A stretch of 64,000 bases of DNA from Clostridiales bacterium (GTDB lineage: Bacteria; Bacillota; Clostridia; Oscillospirales; Acutalibacteraceae), in NCBI GenBank assembly GCA_018364155.1, contig JAGZMM010000003.1:248001-312000 (forward strand). Direction: 5' to 3'. The notes under the pieces were generated by a model. It ran no database searches. It was not told where the DNA came from and worked only from the letters and a program-made list of their open reading frames with translations. Positions 17,684-27,163 of the stretch are shown one piece after another (positions within the stretch are counted from its first letter, which is position 1; the number at the start of each line of letters is the position of its first letter). The translations under genes and the position numbers were made by a program.

Positions 17684-18595
17684 TTATTCACCCAGCCGGA
17701 TCATTTCCATAATCGGCCGCTTGGCCGCCTGGGCCAGGGCCGGATCGATTTGGATTTCTGCGCCGCCCGTGCCCAGAAGCGCCCGATAAACATCGGTAAG
17801 CCCCGTCAGCCGCATATTGGGGCAAAGAAGCTTCTTGCTCAGCACGGGGAACCGGCGGTCCGGATGGTGGAGAGACAGCCAGTCGGAAATAGATTTCTCC
17901 GTGCCTATGATCACGTCCTCCTTGCACTGCTCGGCAAAAGACAGGATGCCGGAGGTAGAACCCACAAAATCCGCATACGCAAGCACCTCTTCCCGGCATT
18001 CGGGATGAACGGCCAGCTTTGCCTTGGGATAGCGTTCCTTCATCAAGGCGCAGTCCCGTGCGGTCACCGCCGCATGAACCGGACAGCACCCATCCCAAAG
18101 TTCAATTTTCCGCTCCGGCAGCTGCCGCTTGAGCCAGCCGCCCAGGTTCGCATCGGGAATAAACAGGATCGGGGTTTCCGGCAGCTTTTTCACAATGGTA
18201 AGCGCGCTCGACGAGGTGACGCACACATCGCATTCTGCCTTGAGCCGTGTGGTGGTGTTTATGTAAGCGACAACCGTATAATCGGGATGATTTTCTTTAA
18301 AGCGCCGCACCCGCTCGGGCGGAATTTGGTCGGCCATGGGGCATACCGCTTGGTCCACCGGTAGCAGGACCTTTTTTTCCGGATTTAACAGCTTGACCGT
18401 GTCCGCCATAAAGCGCACGCCGCACAGCACAATGGTGCTCTCCTTGCGCTTCTGGGCCGCCACCGACAGGGCGAACGAATCCCCGCAGATGTCCGCAATC
18501 TCCAAAATCTCCGGCGACTGATAGCTGTGCGCCAGAATGGCCGCGCCCGTCTCCTTTTTGAGCCGCAAAATTTCTTCCTGGAGTTCCTTCATCAT
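17684..18595 (-). CDS. nadA: Quinolinate synthase NadA
   Basis: Condenses iminoaspartate with dihydroxyacetone phosphate to quinolinate in NAD synthesis, using a [4Fe-4S] cluster. The 303-residue product has the three cluster cysteines at about 85 (AVCPMAD), 171 (WDGCCPVH) and 258 (LLCPNMRLT), and the substrate-binding HSYQSPEI near the start. It is the last gene of the operon and its ATG overlaps the ribF stop by four bases. nadB and nadC, the usual partners, are not adjacent. Confidence 0.95.
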   Translation of the reverse strand: MMKELQEEILRLKKETGAAILAHSYQSPEILEIADICGDSFALSVAAQKRKESTIVLCGVRFMADTVKLLNPEKKVLLPVDQAVCPMADQIPPERVRRFKENHPDYTVVAYINTTTRLKAECDVCVTSSSALTIVKKLPETPILFIPDANLGGWLKRQLPERKIELWDGCCPVHAAVTARDCALMKERYPKAKLAVHPECREEVLAYADFVGSTSGILSFAEQCKEDVIIGTEKSISDWLSLHHPDRRFPVLSKKLLCPNMRLTGLTDVYRALLGTGGAEIQIDPALAQAAKRPIMEMIRLGE

Positions 18596-19518
18596 TGGCC
18601 TTTTTCCTCCTCAAGCACCAAGGCGGGCCTCAGCCGCCTGGCGATCTTTCCCGCCTCCACCCCGTCGAGATGGATGCGCGTGCGCAGCAGGTCGATGCTG
18701 TCAAACTTCTGCTCGGGCCGCATGAAGGACAGCAGACAGACCGGCACCTTTTTTCCGTACAAATCCCCTTCGTAGTGGGGAACCCAAGTCTCATAAAGAG
18801 GGGCGGGCGCACCCACGGTGGGACGCACGCCGAAATTGGTCACTGCCGGCCAATAGCCTCCCTCAATTTTGGCAAGGGATGCATATACACCGAACTTCGG
18901 TTTTACAAATCCCTCGGGAACCAGTTGATTGAGGGTGGGCGTGCCCATCAGGCGCCCCAGCTGCTGGCCCCGGACTACTTCAAAATCGATGACAAAGGGG
19001 CGCCCCAGCAGCCGGGCGGCCTCCTCCATCTTTCCTTCCCGCACCAGCGCCCGGATCCGAGTGGAGGACACCGGCGCTCCGTCCACTTCCACAGGGGGGA
19101 TGATGGATGCGGCAATTCCCCGCTCTTCGCACAAGTGCACAAGCGCCGAAGCGTCTCCGCTGGCGTTTTGGCCGAACCGGTAGTTGTAACCGCACACCAC
19201 ACGCTTAGCATGCAAAGACTCGATCAGCACCCGGTCTACAAATTCTAGCGGGGTCATATGGCGGATGCTCTCAAATTCTGGACGGACCAGAAGCCCCACC
19301 CCTCTTTGGGCGAGCAGCCCTTCCATAACCGAAAAGGGCATCAGCCCCTCCGCAAATCCGGGCTTTGTAAAGGTGAACACACAGGCGAGCAGCCCGTCGC
19401 CAGCAGCGGCCAGCGCCCGGTCAATCACCGCCATATGGCCCAAATGCAGCCCGTCGAAGCACCCCAGCGCCACTGCGGTATTCTCTGTTTGATTGGGAAG
19501 CGCTCCGGTTATCAACAC
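18592..19518 (-). CDS. ribF: Bifunctional riboflavin kinase / FAD synthetase RibF
   Basis: Converts riboflavin to FMN and FMN to FAD. The 308-residue product has the N-terminal adenylyltransferase with GCFDGLHLGHMAVI (about 18-31), the SSTRIRALVREG block, and the C-terminal kinase with RGQQLGRLMGTPTLN and the FGVRPT motif. The start codon is GTG at 19518, 8 bases after GGAG. It follows truB after a strong hairpin and overlaps nadA by four bases. Confidence 0.95.
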   Translation of the reverse strand: MLITGALPNQTENTAVALGCFDGLHLGHMAVIDRALAAAGDGLLACVFTFTKPGFAEGLMPFSVMEGLLAQRGVGLLVRPEFESIRHMTPLEFVDRVLIESLHAKRVVCGYNYRFGQNASGDASALVHLCEERGIAASIIPPVEVDGAPVSSTRIRALVREGKMEEAARLLGRPFVIDFEVVRGQQLGRLMGTPTLNQLVPEGFVKPKFGVYASLAKIEGGYWPAVTNFGVRPTVGAPAPLYETWVPHYEGDLYGKKVPVCLLSFMRPEQKFDSIDLLRTRIHLDGVEAGKIARRLRPALVLEEEKGQ

Positions 19519-19564
19519 AGCATAAGCTCCTTTGTTCTAGAAAAATCCTCGTTTTATTTACGAT

Positions 19565-19603
19565 GTTTTTCCCAAAGAAAAACTCGCTTTCTTTGGGAAA
19601 AAC
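19565..19603. repeat. Long perfect hairpin between truB and ribF
   Basis: GTTTTTCCCAAAGAAA and its exact complement, 16 bases each, enclose a seven-base loop. Flanking bases (TTTACG and CGTAAA) extend the symmetry. It could be a terminator or processing site after truB, although ribF begins only about 50 bases downstream on the minus strand. Confidence 0.6.
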
Positions 19604-19619
19604 GCCGTAAAAGCAGCGG

Positions 19620-20519
19620 TCATTCGGAAAAAATCCGCTTGACCTTTAGCTCCTGGGCGTTCTCATCCACCATTCCTAAGCCAGCGAACTTGCCTTTGGA
19701 GTCGTACACCCGTACAAATGCGCCGTGGGTTTTCGGCGCTTGGTTCACCCTCGCCAGAAACAAAGCTCCCCCGTTTCGAAACCGGGTGAACTGCGCATCG
19801 GTCACCTGTACTGCCGGATAGCCTGAAAGCCCTGCGTCCACCGGCAAAAGCCGGTCGCCAAGCGTTCCCTTTTCCGAAAGGGCCCGGGCCTCCTCCAGGG
19901 TAAGGCAATCGTCCAGCGAAAAGCCGCAGGCCTTTGTCCTTCGCAGGGAGGTCATCACCGCCCCGCAGCCTAAAGCCTGTCCCAAATCGTGGATGAGCGT
20001 GCGCACATAGGTTCCCGCCGAACAGGAGATGGAAAGGGTGTATTCCCCCGTCTCTTCCCTTGCACCGGTTAACGCAAGCGTAAACACCGTTACCTTACGG
20101 GCTTCCCGCTCCATCTGGATTCCCTGGCGGGCCAGCTCATAAAGCCGTTTGCCGTCCTTCTTTACCGCTGAATACATGGGCGGCAGCTGCAAAATTTCCC
20201 CGGTAAACCGGGGCAGGAGCGCCTGGATCTCGTCTTTTTTGCTAAACACCGGGCGGCTCTCCACCACTGTGCCCCAGATGTCCTGGGTGTCGGTGGTGAT
20301 CCCCAGCTGAAAGCCGGCCTCATATTCTTTGTCGTGGCTGGGGAGCAGCTCGGCGGCACGGGTGGCGCTTCCGGCCAGAATCGGCAGCACGCCTGTGGCC
20401 ATAGGGTCCAAGGTCCCGGTATGCCCTACCTTACGGGTGCAAAGCAGCCGCTTCATCACTGCCACCACATCAAAGGAAGTAAAGTCTTGAGGCTTGTCAA
20501 TGCATAGAATTCCGTTCAT
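19620..20519 (-). CDS. truB: tRNA pseudouridine(55) synthase TruB
   Basis: Makes pseudouridine 55 in the T loop of tRNAs. The 299-residue product begins MNGILCIDKPQDFTSF and has the catalytic motif GHTGTLDP with Asp38, followed by the conserved PMYSAVKKDGKRLYELARQG. A C-terminal PUA-like region is present (residues 240 onwards). The start is the ATG at 20519, 7 bases after GGAG; it overlaps the end of nrnA by about 23 bases. Confidence 0.95.
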   Translation of the reverse strand: MNGILCIDKPQDFTSFDVVAVMKRLLCTRKVGHTGTLDPMATGVLPILAGSATRAAELLPSHDKEYEAGFQLGITTDTQDIWGTVVESRPVFSKKDEIQALLPRFTGEILQLPPMYSAVKKDGKRLYELARQGIQMEREARKVTVFTLALTGAREETGEYTLSISCSAGTYVRTLIHDLGQALGCGAVMTSLRRTKACGFSLDDCLTLEEARALSEKGTLGDRLLPVDAGLSGYPAVQVTDAQFTRFRNGGALFLARVNQAPKTHGAFVRVYDSKGKFAGLGMVDENAQELKVKRIFSE

Positions 20520-21465
20520 CTTCCCGCTCCGCCGCAATTTCCTTTAAAATCTTGTCGCAGGCCTCCCGGGCCGTGCCGGTCACTGTGCAGCCGGCGGCGC
20601 GCATATGGCCGCCGCCGCCAAGTCTCCCGCAGATGGAGCTGGCGTTGAACTCTACGCCGGTACGCACGGAAATCTTCCATGCCCCGTCGCTTTTTTCCCG
20701 CAGGGTCACACCGATTTGCACCCCGTCGATCTGCCTGGGAATCGGGGTCAGGCCGTCTAAGTCGCTTTCCAGCGCTTTCGACTTTTGCAGCATCTGCTTC
20801 GTTATGTACATCACCGCGCAGATGCCGTCAAAATAATATTCCACCGACTCCAGCGCCAGCCGCTCGATCTCGAACCGGGCTCTCGACTTAATCTCGAACA
20901 TAAGCCGGTTGATGGGATACGTGTCGATCCCCACCCGCATCATCTGGGCCGCAATGGCGTGGCTTTGCGCCGTGGTGTTAGCATATTTGAAGCAGCCGGT
21001 ATCGGTGGAGATGCCGGTGTAGATGGCGGCGGCAATGTCCTCATCAATGGTCACGTCTAGCTCCAGCAGCACCTCGAACACCACCTCGGCCGCCGCTGCA
21101 TATTCCTTGAGCAGCAGGTTTGCGGCATACTTGGTGTTAGAATGATGATGGTCGATGCACAGGTCCACCCGGTCGGCGTATTCGCTCAGGCCGCTGCCCA
21201 GCAGAGGAGCGTCGGCCACGTCCACCGCCAGGATAAACCCTGGCTCAAACGCGCATTCCTTCATGTCATGATAGAGATAGGAGTACTTTTGCGGGATCGG
21301 GTCGGAGCAGACGACGCGCGCCCGTTTTCCCATGGAAAGCAGGCCTCGGCACATGGCAAAGGCGCATCCCAGGGTATCCCCATCCGGGTACTGGTGGGTG
21401 AGGATCAGAATATCGTCCGCTTCACGCAACATCTGCGCCGCCTGGGCGGTAGTCACCTCTCTCAC
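20497..21465 (-). CDS. nrnA: DHH-family phosphoesterase, NrnA-like oligoribonuclease
   Basis: NrnA degrades nanoRNAs and dephosphorylates pAp in many Firmicutes. The 322-residue product has the DHH-domain metal ligands His24, Asp28 and Asp30 (THQYPDGD) and the DHH motif at 105-107 (IDHHHSN). The DHHA1 domain has GGGGHMRAAG near residue 285. The start codon is GTG at 21465, overlapping the rbfA stop by four bases. It is placed between rbfA and truB, a common Firmicutes order. Confidence 0.93.
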   Translation of the reverse strand: MREVTTAQAAQMLREADDILILTHQYPDGDTLGCAFAMCRGLLSMGKRARVVCSDPIPQKYSYLYHDMKECAFEPGFILAVDVADAPLLGSGLSEYADRVDLCIDHHHSNTKYAANLLLKEYAAAAEVVFEVLLELDVTIDEDIAAAIYTGISTDTGCFKYANTTAQSHAIAAQMMRVGIDTYPINRLMFEIKSRARFEIERLALESVEYYFDGICAVMYITKQMLQKSKALESDLDGLTPIPRQIDGVQIGVTLREKSDGAWKISVRTGVEFNASSICGRLGGGGHMRAAGCTVTGTAREACDKILKEIAAEREDERNSMH

Positions 21466-21818
21466 CCTTCTTCCCCCTTTTTGCTGATCTTGTTCAAAAG
21501 CGCGGAAATGTCCGCGCTGTGCGCGATGGAATCGTCCGCCACGAACCGCAGCGCCGGCGTATGGCGCAGGTGTAGCCGGGCACTGAGCTCGTGCCGGATG
21601 AAGCCGGACGCGCTCTTTAGCCCTTCCACCGCAGTTTTGGCCGATTCCAAGCCGTTGACCGAACTGATATACACCTTGGCCACCGACAGGTCGTTTGAAA
21701 CCTCGCAGCGCACAATGCTGATGATGCCCGCCACCCGCGGGTCCTTTAAAGAACGGAAGATATCCGTCAGTTCTCTATGAATGTCTTCGGTTGTCCGGTC
21801 CATTCGATGTCCTGCCAT
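21462..21818 (-). CDS. rbfA: Ribosome-binding factor A
   Basis: RbfA helps mature the 5' end of 16S rRNA in 30S assembly and cold adaptation. The 118-residue product has the KH-like fold with ELTDIFRSLKDPRVAGIISI, SVAKVYISSV and LRFVADDSI. The start is an ATG with GGGAGGG 7 bases upstream. It overlaps nrnA by four bases. Confidence 0.94.
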   Translation of the reverse strand: MAGHRMDRTTEDIHRELTDIFRSLKDPRVAGIISIVRCEVSNDLSVAKVYISSVNGLESAKTAVEGLKSASGFIRHELSARLHLRHTPALRFVADDSIAHSADISALLNKISKKGEEG

Positions 21819-21845
21819 TGCGAATCCCTCCCCGTATATCGGATA

Positions 21846-24446
21846 TTATTCCTGGTATTCTTCCATGATATACGCTTCAAAGATGTCGCCCTCTTTGATG
21901 TCGTTAAACTTCGTCAGGCCGATGCCGCATTCATAGCCCTGGGCCACTTCCCGCACGTCGTCCTTAAACCGCTTGAGGGAATCGATCTTGTCCTCGGCGA
22001 TGACGATGCCGTCGCGCACCACTCGGATTTCCGACTGGCGGGTCACCTTGCCGTCGAGCACATAGCAGCCCGCCACAGTGCCCACGTTTGAAATCTTGTA
22101 CACCGCGCGCACCTCGATGCGGCCTTGAGCCACTTCCCGGAACTTGGGCGCGAGCATTCCCTTCATGGCCGCCTCGATTTCCTCAATGCAGTCGTAAATG
22201 ATGCGGTACAGACGGATGTCCACCCCGTCGCGTTCGGCGTTGGTCTGAGCCACCGGGTCGGGACGCACGTTAAAGCCGACAATGATGGCGTTGGAGGCGT
22301 TTGCCAGCATCACGTCCGACTCGGATACGGCACCCACCGCTCCATGGATGACGCGGACTTTCACCTCGTCGTTGGACAGCTTTTCCAGAGACTGGCGCAC
22401 CGCTTCCACCGAGCCCTGTACATCCGCCTTGACAATGATGTTGAGCTCCTTCATTTCGCCTTCCTGCATCTGGCTGAAGAGGTTGTCAAGGGTGACCTTC
22501 TGGTAGGCGGCGAACTGCTCTTCCTTCATTTCCTGCTTGCGCTGCTCTACCAGTTCTCTGGCGAGCTTCTCGTCGGAGACGACGTTGAACACGTCGCCGG
22601 CGCTGGGCACTTCCGCAAGGCCTGTGATTTCCACCGGCACGGAGGGTCCGGCTTCTTCCACGCGGTTTCCACGGTCGTTCACCATGGCACGCACACGGCC
22701 TACCGCCGTACCCGCCACGATCACGTCGCCGGCGTGGAGCGTACCGTTTTGCACCAGCACCGTCGCCACCGGGCCGCGGCCCTTGTCAAGCCGCGCTTCA
22801 ATGACCGTGCCCTTGCCCGCCCGGTCGGGGTTTGCCTTGAGCTCCATCATATCCGCCTGGAGAATGATCATTTCCAACAGGTTATCAATCCCGGTGCGCT
22901 GCTTGGCGGACACCGGTACGCAGATGGTGCTGCCGCCCCATTCCTCTGGCACCAGCTCGTATTCGGTGAGCTGCTGCTTGATGCGGTCCGGGTCGGCGCC
23001 GGGCTTATCGATCTTATTAATGGCCACGATAATGGCAACGCCTGCGGCCTTCGCGTGGTTGATGGCTTCCACCGTCTGAGGCATGATGCCATCGTCCGCC
23101 GCTACCACCAGCACGGCAATGTCGGTCACCTGAGCGCCTCTGGCCCGCATGGAGGTAAACGCCGCGTGGCCAGGGGTATCCAGGAAGGTCACTTCCCGGT
23201 CGCCCAAATACACCCGGTAAGCGCCGATGTGCTGCGTGATGCCGCCTGCCTCGGTGGAGGTGACGTTCGCATCGCGGATGGCGTCGAGCAGAGAGGTCTT
23301 GCCGTGGTCCACGTGACCCATAACCACCACAACCGGCGTTCTGGGCTGAAGGTTCTCATCGGTGTCCTCACTGTCGTCGATGATGCGCTCTTCAATGGTA
23401 ACCACTACTTCCTTCTCGGTCTTGGCGTGGAACTCCATGGCGACCAGCGTAGCGGTATCAAAATCAATCTCCTGGTTGATGGTGGCCATAACCCCCATCA
23501 TCATAAGCTTTTTGATGACTTCGGAGGAAGTGGCCTTCAGCCGTGCGGCCAGCTCGCCTACGGTGATCATCTCCGGGATGGTAATGGTCATCTGCTTTTT
23601 CTGACGCTCGGCCGCGATTCTCTTAAGACGCTCGGCCTCGGTCTCCCGGCGGGAATTGTATTGTTTGCGGCCCCGGTTATAGAACTGGGAACGCTGGGTC
23701 AGCTTCTGCTTTTGGACAATGTTGTCCTTCTTGGCACGGTCGGGTGCCAGCTGCTCGAACTTTTCGTTGTACTTGTCAAGCTGCACCACCGCGCTGCGGG
23801 TATCCACCGTACGGCGTTCACGCGGGCCCTTGATGGGGGCCTGCTGCTGAGGCCGCTGGGGAGGCTGGGCTGCGGCCCGCTGGCTGGTGGGACGGGGCTG
23901 ACCGCCCACCGGCGTGATCCTTCCGCCGGGGCGAGCCTTGCTCTGACCCTGGCCGGCCAGACGGGCCTGGCCGCCGGGCGCAGGACCCACCGGGGTAATC
24001 CGTCCGCCGGGTCTCGCTTTGCTCTGACCTTGGCCGGCCGGAGCGGCGGGACGGGCCTGCGAGCCCGGGGCGGGCGCTACGGGCGTAATCTTTCCGCCGG
24101 GGCGGGCCTTGCTCTGGCCCTGGCCGGCCGGAGCAGCGGGCGCAGCCGGCGCTTTTGCGGCCGGGGCTTCAGCGGGTTTCGCCGGCTCCTCTTTAAAGAC
24201 GGAGGTAGGCGCCTGGGCCGGCGCTTCCTTCGGCGCTTCCTTGACGCCGGAGGCAAAGTACTCGTCGAAGTTCTCTACCTCGCTGTCCTTTGTAAATTTT
24301 TCGAACACCACGTCCAGCTCTTCTTCCGTGAGGGCAGTCATGTGCTTTTTGGGCTCCTCAAAATACTGGCCCAGCAGATCTACCACCTGCTTGCTTGGCA
24401 GATTGAAATCCTTTGCCACCTCGTGGACTCGGTATTTATTCATCAT
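21846..24446 (-). CDS. infB: Translation initiation factor IF-2
   Basis: GTPase that brings initiator tRNA to the 30S subunit. The 866-residue product has the N-terminal IF2N helix-turn ([17 protein letters not shown]), a second IF2N-like region (about 289-350), the G domain with GHVDHGKTS (377-385), DTPGHAAF and NKIDKP, and domains II to IV. A low-complexity linker at about 70-205 contains three copies of [11 protein letters not shown][KR]ITPV (108-123, 138-153, 165-180). The ATG overlaps the ylxQ stop by four bases. Confidence 0.98.
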   Translation of the reverse strand: MMNKYRVHEVAKDFNLPSKQVVDLLGQYFEEPKKHMTALTEEELDVVFEKFTKDSEVENFDEYFASGVKEAPKEAPAQAPTSVFKEEPAKPAEAPAAKAPAAPAAPAGQGQSKARPGGKITPVAPAPGSQARPAAPAGQGQSKARPGGRITPVGPAPGGQARLAGQGQSKARPGGRITPVGGQPRPTSQRAAAQPPQRPQQQAPIKGPRERRTVDTRSAVVQLDKYNEKFEQLAPDRAKKDNIVQKQKLTQRSQFYNRGRKQYNSRRETEAERLKRIAAERQKKQMTITIPEMITVGELAARLKATSSEVIKKLMMMGVMATINQEIDFDTATLVAMEFHAKTEKEVVVTIEERIIDDSEDTDENLQPRTPVVVVMGHVDHGKTSLLDAIRDANVTSTEAGGITQHIGAYRVYLGDREVTFLDTPGHAAFTSMRARGAQVTDIAVLVVAADDGIMPQTVEAINHAKAAGVAIIVAINKIDKPGADPDRIKQQLTEYELVPEEWGGSTICVPVSAKQRTGIDNLLEMIILQADMMELKANPDRAGKGTVIEARLDKGRGPVATVLVQNGTLHAGDVIVAGTAVGRVRAMVNDRGNRVEEAGPSVPVEITGLAEVPSAGDVFNVVSDEKLARELVEQRKQEMKEEQFAAYQKVTLDNLFSQMQEGEMKELNIIVKADVQGSVEAVRQSLEKLSNDEVKVRVIHGAVGAVSESDVMLANASNAIIVGFNVRPDPVAQTNAERDGVDIRLYRIIYDCIEEIEAAMKGMLAPKFREVAQGRIEVRAVYKISNVGTVAGCYVLDGKVTRQSEIRVVRDGIVIAEDKIDSLKRFKDDVREVAQGYECGIGLTKFNDIKEGDIFEAYIMEEYQE

Positions 24447-24769
24447 AACGCAGTTCCTCCTTCATTCTCGAAGCGGCAAAGCTCCCTGATCTTTTTGGCG
24501 AATCCGGCGTCGTTGACCGAAATCACACCCACCCGTTTTCCGATTGCCATGCCGATTTCATCCATACTCTGCGTAAGGTGCAGGCATTCCTGCCCCCACT
24601 CCTCGCAGACCGATTCGATTCCCGACGCCGAACGGCTTGAAAAATCCCGCGCCAGAAGCACGACCCTGGTTTCACCCTTGGCGACTGAGCTTTTCACCGG
24701 GTCCATCCCCATGGTGATCTTCCCCGCCCGCCTGGCGATTCCCAACAGGTTAAGCAGCTTATCCTTCAT
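24443..24769 (-). CDS. ylxQ: L7Ae-family ribosomal-like protein YlxQ
   Basis: YlxQ is an L7Ae/L30e-fold RNA-binding protein always found between ylxR and infB; K-turn binding is known for the family. The 108-residue product begins [20 protein letters not shown] and has the [12 protein letters not shown] region. The start is the ATG at 24769; the frame extends upstream inside ylxR but lacks a ribosome site. It overlaps ylxR by 11 bases and infB by four. Confidence 0.9.
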   Translation of the reverse strand: MKDKLLNLLGIARRAGKITMGMDPVKSSVAKGETRVVLLARDFSSRSASGIESVCEEWGQECLHLTQSMDEIGMAIGKRVGVISVNDAGFAKKIRELCRFENEGGTAL

Positions 24770-25028
24770 CTGTCGCGATTTCCTCCTCCATCTGGTCGTA
24801 CACCTGCGGGGAAATGGCGCAGGAAAACGCACGCTCCAGCCGCCTGGCCTTTCTGGCCGCCCGCAGGCACGTCACGTTCTTGCACACATAGGCGCCCCGC
24901 CCAGGCTTCTTTCCCGTCAGGTCGAGCGAAATCTCGCCCTGGGGACTTTTCACTACCCGCACCAGCTCCTTCTTCGGCTTCATCTCGCCGCAGCCGGTGC
25001 ACATTCGCATGGGAATCTTTTTTTGCAT
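24759..25028 (-). CDS. rnpM: YlxR-family protein (RNase P modulator RnpM)
   Basis: YlxR proteins bind RNA; recent work names them RnpM for an effect on RNase P. The 89-residue product carries the signature MRMCTGCGEMKPKKELVRV and the GKKPGRGAYVC block with Cys pairs. It sits between nusA and ylxQ, as in most Firmicutes. ATG start. Confidence 0.92.
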   Translation of the reverse strand: MQKKIPMRMCTGCGEMKPKKELVRVVKSPQGEISLDLTGKKPGRGAYVCKNVTCLRAARKARRLERAFSCAISPQVYDQMEEEIATDEG

Positions 25029-25076
25029 TCGAATACCTCTTGTATCATAAAATCACGGTCCAAAAGACCGCAGTGG

Positions 25077-26126
25077 TTATTCGCCGTAAAATCCGCTTTC
25101 GGGGCGGATGTCGATCTTCCAGCCGGTGAGCTTGGCGGCAAGGCGGGCGTTCTGGCCCTTGTTGCCGATGGCCAGGGAAAGCTGCCCGTCGGGCACTGTG
25201 GCCTTACAGGCATGCGCGCCGTCCGGGTCCACTTCCACATTCAGGACAGTGGCCGGAGAAAGGGCCTCAGCGATAAACTTGGCCGGGTCGTCGCTGTACT
25301 TAACAATGTCGATCTTCTCGCCGCCCAGCTCGTCGACGATCTTACCGACTCGCACGCCCTTGTTGCCGATGCAGGCGCCCACCGCGTCCACCTTGTCGTC
25401 CCGGCTCATCACCGCAAGCTTCGTGCGCGAGCCCGCTTCTCTGGAAACCGCTTTAATTTCCACCGTGCCATCGTAAATCTCCGGCACCTCCATCTCAAAG
25501 AGGCGCTTGACGAGCCCCGGATGGGTCCGGGAAATGATTGCCTTGGGTCCACGCTCGGTATCCTTAACCTCCACCACGTAGACCTTCACATGGTCGCCCT
25601 CGTGCAGCTCCTCCTCGGGCACCTGCTCGTTCTTCATCAGAATCGCTTCCGCCCGGCCGATCTCCACCGTCACCGCCCCGGTCTTCGGGTCGATACGCTG
25701 AACTACTGCCGTCACCAGCTCCTGCTGGCGGCTTTGGAACTCCGCTGCAATCTGGCCGCGCTCGGCTTCCCGGATGCCCTGGCGGATGACGTGCTTGGCA
25801 GTCTGAGCTGCAATGCGTCCGAACTGCTTGGTTTCCAGCTTTACCCGGACCACGTCGCCCATTTGCGCCTTCTTCGTAGACTTGCGGGCTTCCTCCAGCA
25901 AAATCTCCGTATCCGGGTCCTCTACCTCTTCCACCACCGTCTTTTTCAAATAGACCTCGAACTTGTTCTTATCCGGGTCCACTTCAATCTCCACATTGTC
26001 ATGTCCGCCGTAATCGCGCTTGACCGCAATGACAATGGCCGCATTGATCTTTTCGAGCAGATAATCCGCCGGAATTCCCTTTTCCTTCTCAAGCAGGCGC
26101 AGCGCCTCAAAAAACTCGGTGTTCAT
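25077..26126 (-). CDS. nusA: Transcription termination/antitermination factor NusA
   Basis: NusA binds RNA polymerase and nascent RNA to control pausing, termination and antitermination. The 349-residue product has the N-terminal polymerase-binding domain (1-125), an S1 domain (about 135-200), and two KH domains with ACIGNKGVRV and LAIGNKGQNARL. It lacks the C-terminal acidic repeats of Escherichia coli NusA, as usual in Firmicutes. The start is the ATG at 26126 after AAGGA; 7 bases separate it from rimP. Confidence 0.97.
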   Translation of the reverse strand: MNTEFFEALRLLEKEKGIPADYLLEKINAAIVIAVKRDYGGHDNVEIEVDPDKNKFEVYLKKTVVEEVEDPDTEILLEEARKSTKKAQMGDVVRVKLETKQFGRIAAQTAKHVIRQGIREAERGQIAAEFQSRQQELVTAVVQRIDPKTGAVTVEIGRAEAILMKNEQVPEEELHEGDHVKVYVVEVKDTERGPKAIISRTHPGLVKRLFEMEVPEIYDGTVEIKAVSREAGSRTKLAVMSRDDKVDAVGACIGNKGVRVGKIVDELGGEKIDIVKYSDDPAKFIAEALSPATVLNVEVDPDGAHACKATVPDGQLSLAIGNKGQNARLAAKLTGWKIDIRPESGFYGE

Positions 26127-26133
26127 TTTTTCC

Positions 26134-26619
26134 TTAACCTCCAAAATAATCGTCAACCAAACGGCACAAAGCCGTGTCCTTCTGCGAAAAGCGCAGTACG
26201 CCGTCGAGCTCGTTTGTCAGTTCGATCACGCCGTCGGCAAACCCGGTCAGGGTACCTTTGAATTCCCTCTTTCCATCGAGAGGACGGATCAGGCGCAGAT
26301 ATACCGTTTCTCCCATGCACGCTTCAAAATGAGCGGGCCGGGTCAGCTCCCGTTCAATGCCCGGGGACGAAACCTCCAAACAATAGGATTGCGCAATCGG
26401 GTCGGCTTCATCCAAAACCGGGTCGATGGCCCGAGAGAACGCCTCACAGTCGTCCAAAGACACGCCGCCCTCCTTGTCAATAAAAATGCGCAGATACCAG
26501 GACGCACCTTCCTTTAAAAAGCGCACGTCCCACAAATCGAGATCCAGTTTAGCAGCCACCGGCTCGCACAGATTCCAGACTATAGCGGCCGTGTTGCCGC
26601 CGTGGGATGCATTTGCCAT
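26134..26619 (-). CDS. rimP: Ribosome maturation factor RimP
   Basis: RimP is needed for 30S maturation. The 161-residue product has the N-terminal domain with LDLDLWDVRFLKEG and LRIFIDKEGGVSLDDCEAFSR, and the conserved YCLEVSSPGIERELTRPAHF. The start is the ATG at 26619 with TGGAGGAATCT upstream; an open frame continues 96 bases further but includes the leader hairpin. First gene of the operon. Confidence 0.95.
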   Translation of the reverse strand: MANASHGGNTAAIVWNLCEPVAAKLDLDLWDVRFLKEGASWYLRIFIDKEGGVSLDDCEAFSRAIDPVLDEADPIAQSYCLEVSSPGIERELTRPAHFEACMGETVYLRLIRPLDGKREFKGTLTGFADGVIELTNELDGVLRFSQKDTALCRLVDDYFGG

Positions 26620-26694
26620 AGATTCCTCCACATCCGCCGCAAAATCCGGGTTGCGTCGCTTTGGTCCCCGGTGAAATGGGCGTAATACAAACGA

Positions 26695-26721
26695 AAGAGC
26701 GGGTGCAACACCCACTCTTTC
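26695..26721 (-). promoter_or_regulatory. Hairpin in the 5' leader of the rimP-nusA operon
   Basis: AAAGAG-GGGTG and CACCC-CTCTTT pair around a three-base loop, about 25 bases downstream of the -10 element. No T-run follows, so it is not a terminator by itself. It may stabilise or regulate the leader. Confidence 0.5.
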
Positions 26722-26746
26722 ATCAACGGTTTATTTACAAGTATGT

Positions 26747-26775
26747 ATTATAGCACGTGTCTTGCCGATTTACAA
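26747..26775 (-). promoter_or_regulatory. Promoter of the rimP-nusA-infB-ribF-nadA operon
   Basis: TTGTAA and TATAAT are 17 bases apart on the minus strand; transcription would start near 26740, about 120 bases before the rimP start. Confidence 0.75.
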
Positions 26776-27163
26776 GCCCTTTTTGAAAAAATCCCCATAA
26801 ATCCACGGTTTCTTGTACCAAAACAGCTGCTTCCCCCACTTCACGCAGCAGTGCTGGCAGAGGATGCCCCCTTTTCCCTTCAATAGGCATATCCGGGCTT
26901 TCTCTAACAAGAGGAATGCCGGCCAAATCATGGGCCGGGAAACTGCTCTTCTGGGATAAAAAGCAGAACCTGAGACCGCAGACTGGCCGGCAATATGGAG
27001 AAGGTACAGCCACGCCGTTCCAAAATTGGGGATCCTGAAACAAACGCTGCTGCAAAACGTGATAACAAAGAAAAAGAAAGGAAAACATCGGCTTTCCTAT
27101 TCGATAGTCTAAGTATATCGTCTTCCAGTCACACGGCGGTCACAAATGCAAAATTTTCTTTTT
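26776..27163. other. Intergenic stretch without a supported gene
   Basis: The stretch between the rimP promoter and the BTAD regulator. A 117-codon minus-strand frame (27088 to 26735) runs through it and over the rimP promoter; its second half has protein-like composition (HPLPALLREVGEAAVL), so a decayed gene is possible. I see no ribosome site or known family and do not call it. Confidence 0.4.

Noticed and set aside
23930..24130. Possible CRISPR-like direct repeats
   Set aside because: The repeats are in-frame coding repeats of the IF-2 linker, with no unique spacers of constant length and no cas genes.
22125..26261. 1378-codon plus-strand open frame opposite infB and nusA
   Set aside because: It is the antisense shadow of GC-rich infB, ylxQ, rnpM, nusA and rimP, all of which have clear family motifs on the other strand.
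26735..27088. 117-codon minus-strand open frame upstream of rimP
   Set aside because: It runs over the rimP promoter, has no ribosome site and matches no family I know; the second half looks protein-like, so it could be a decayed gene, but the support is too thin.
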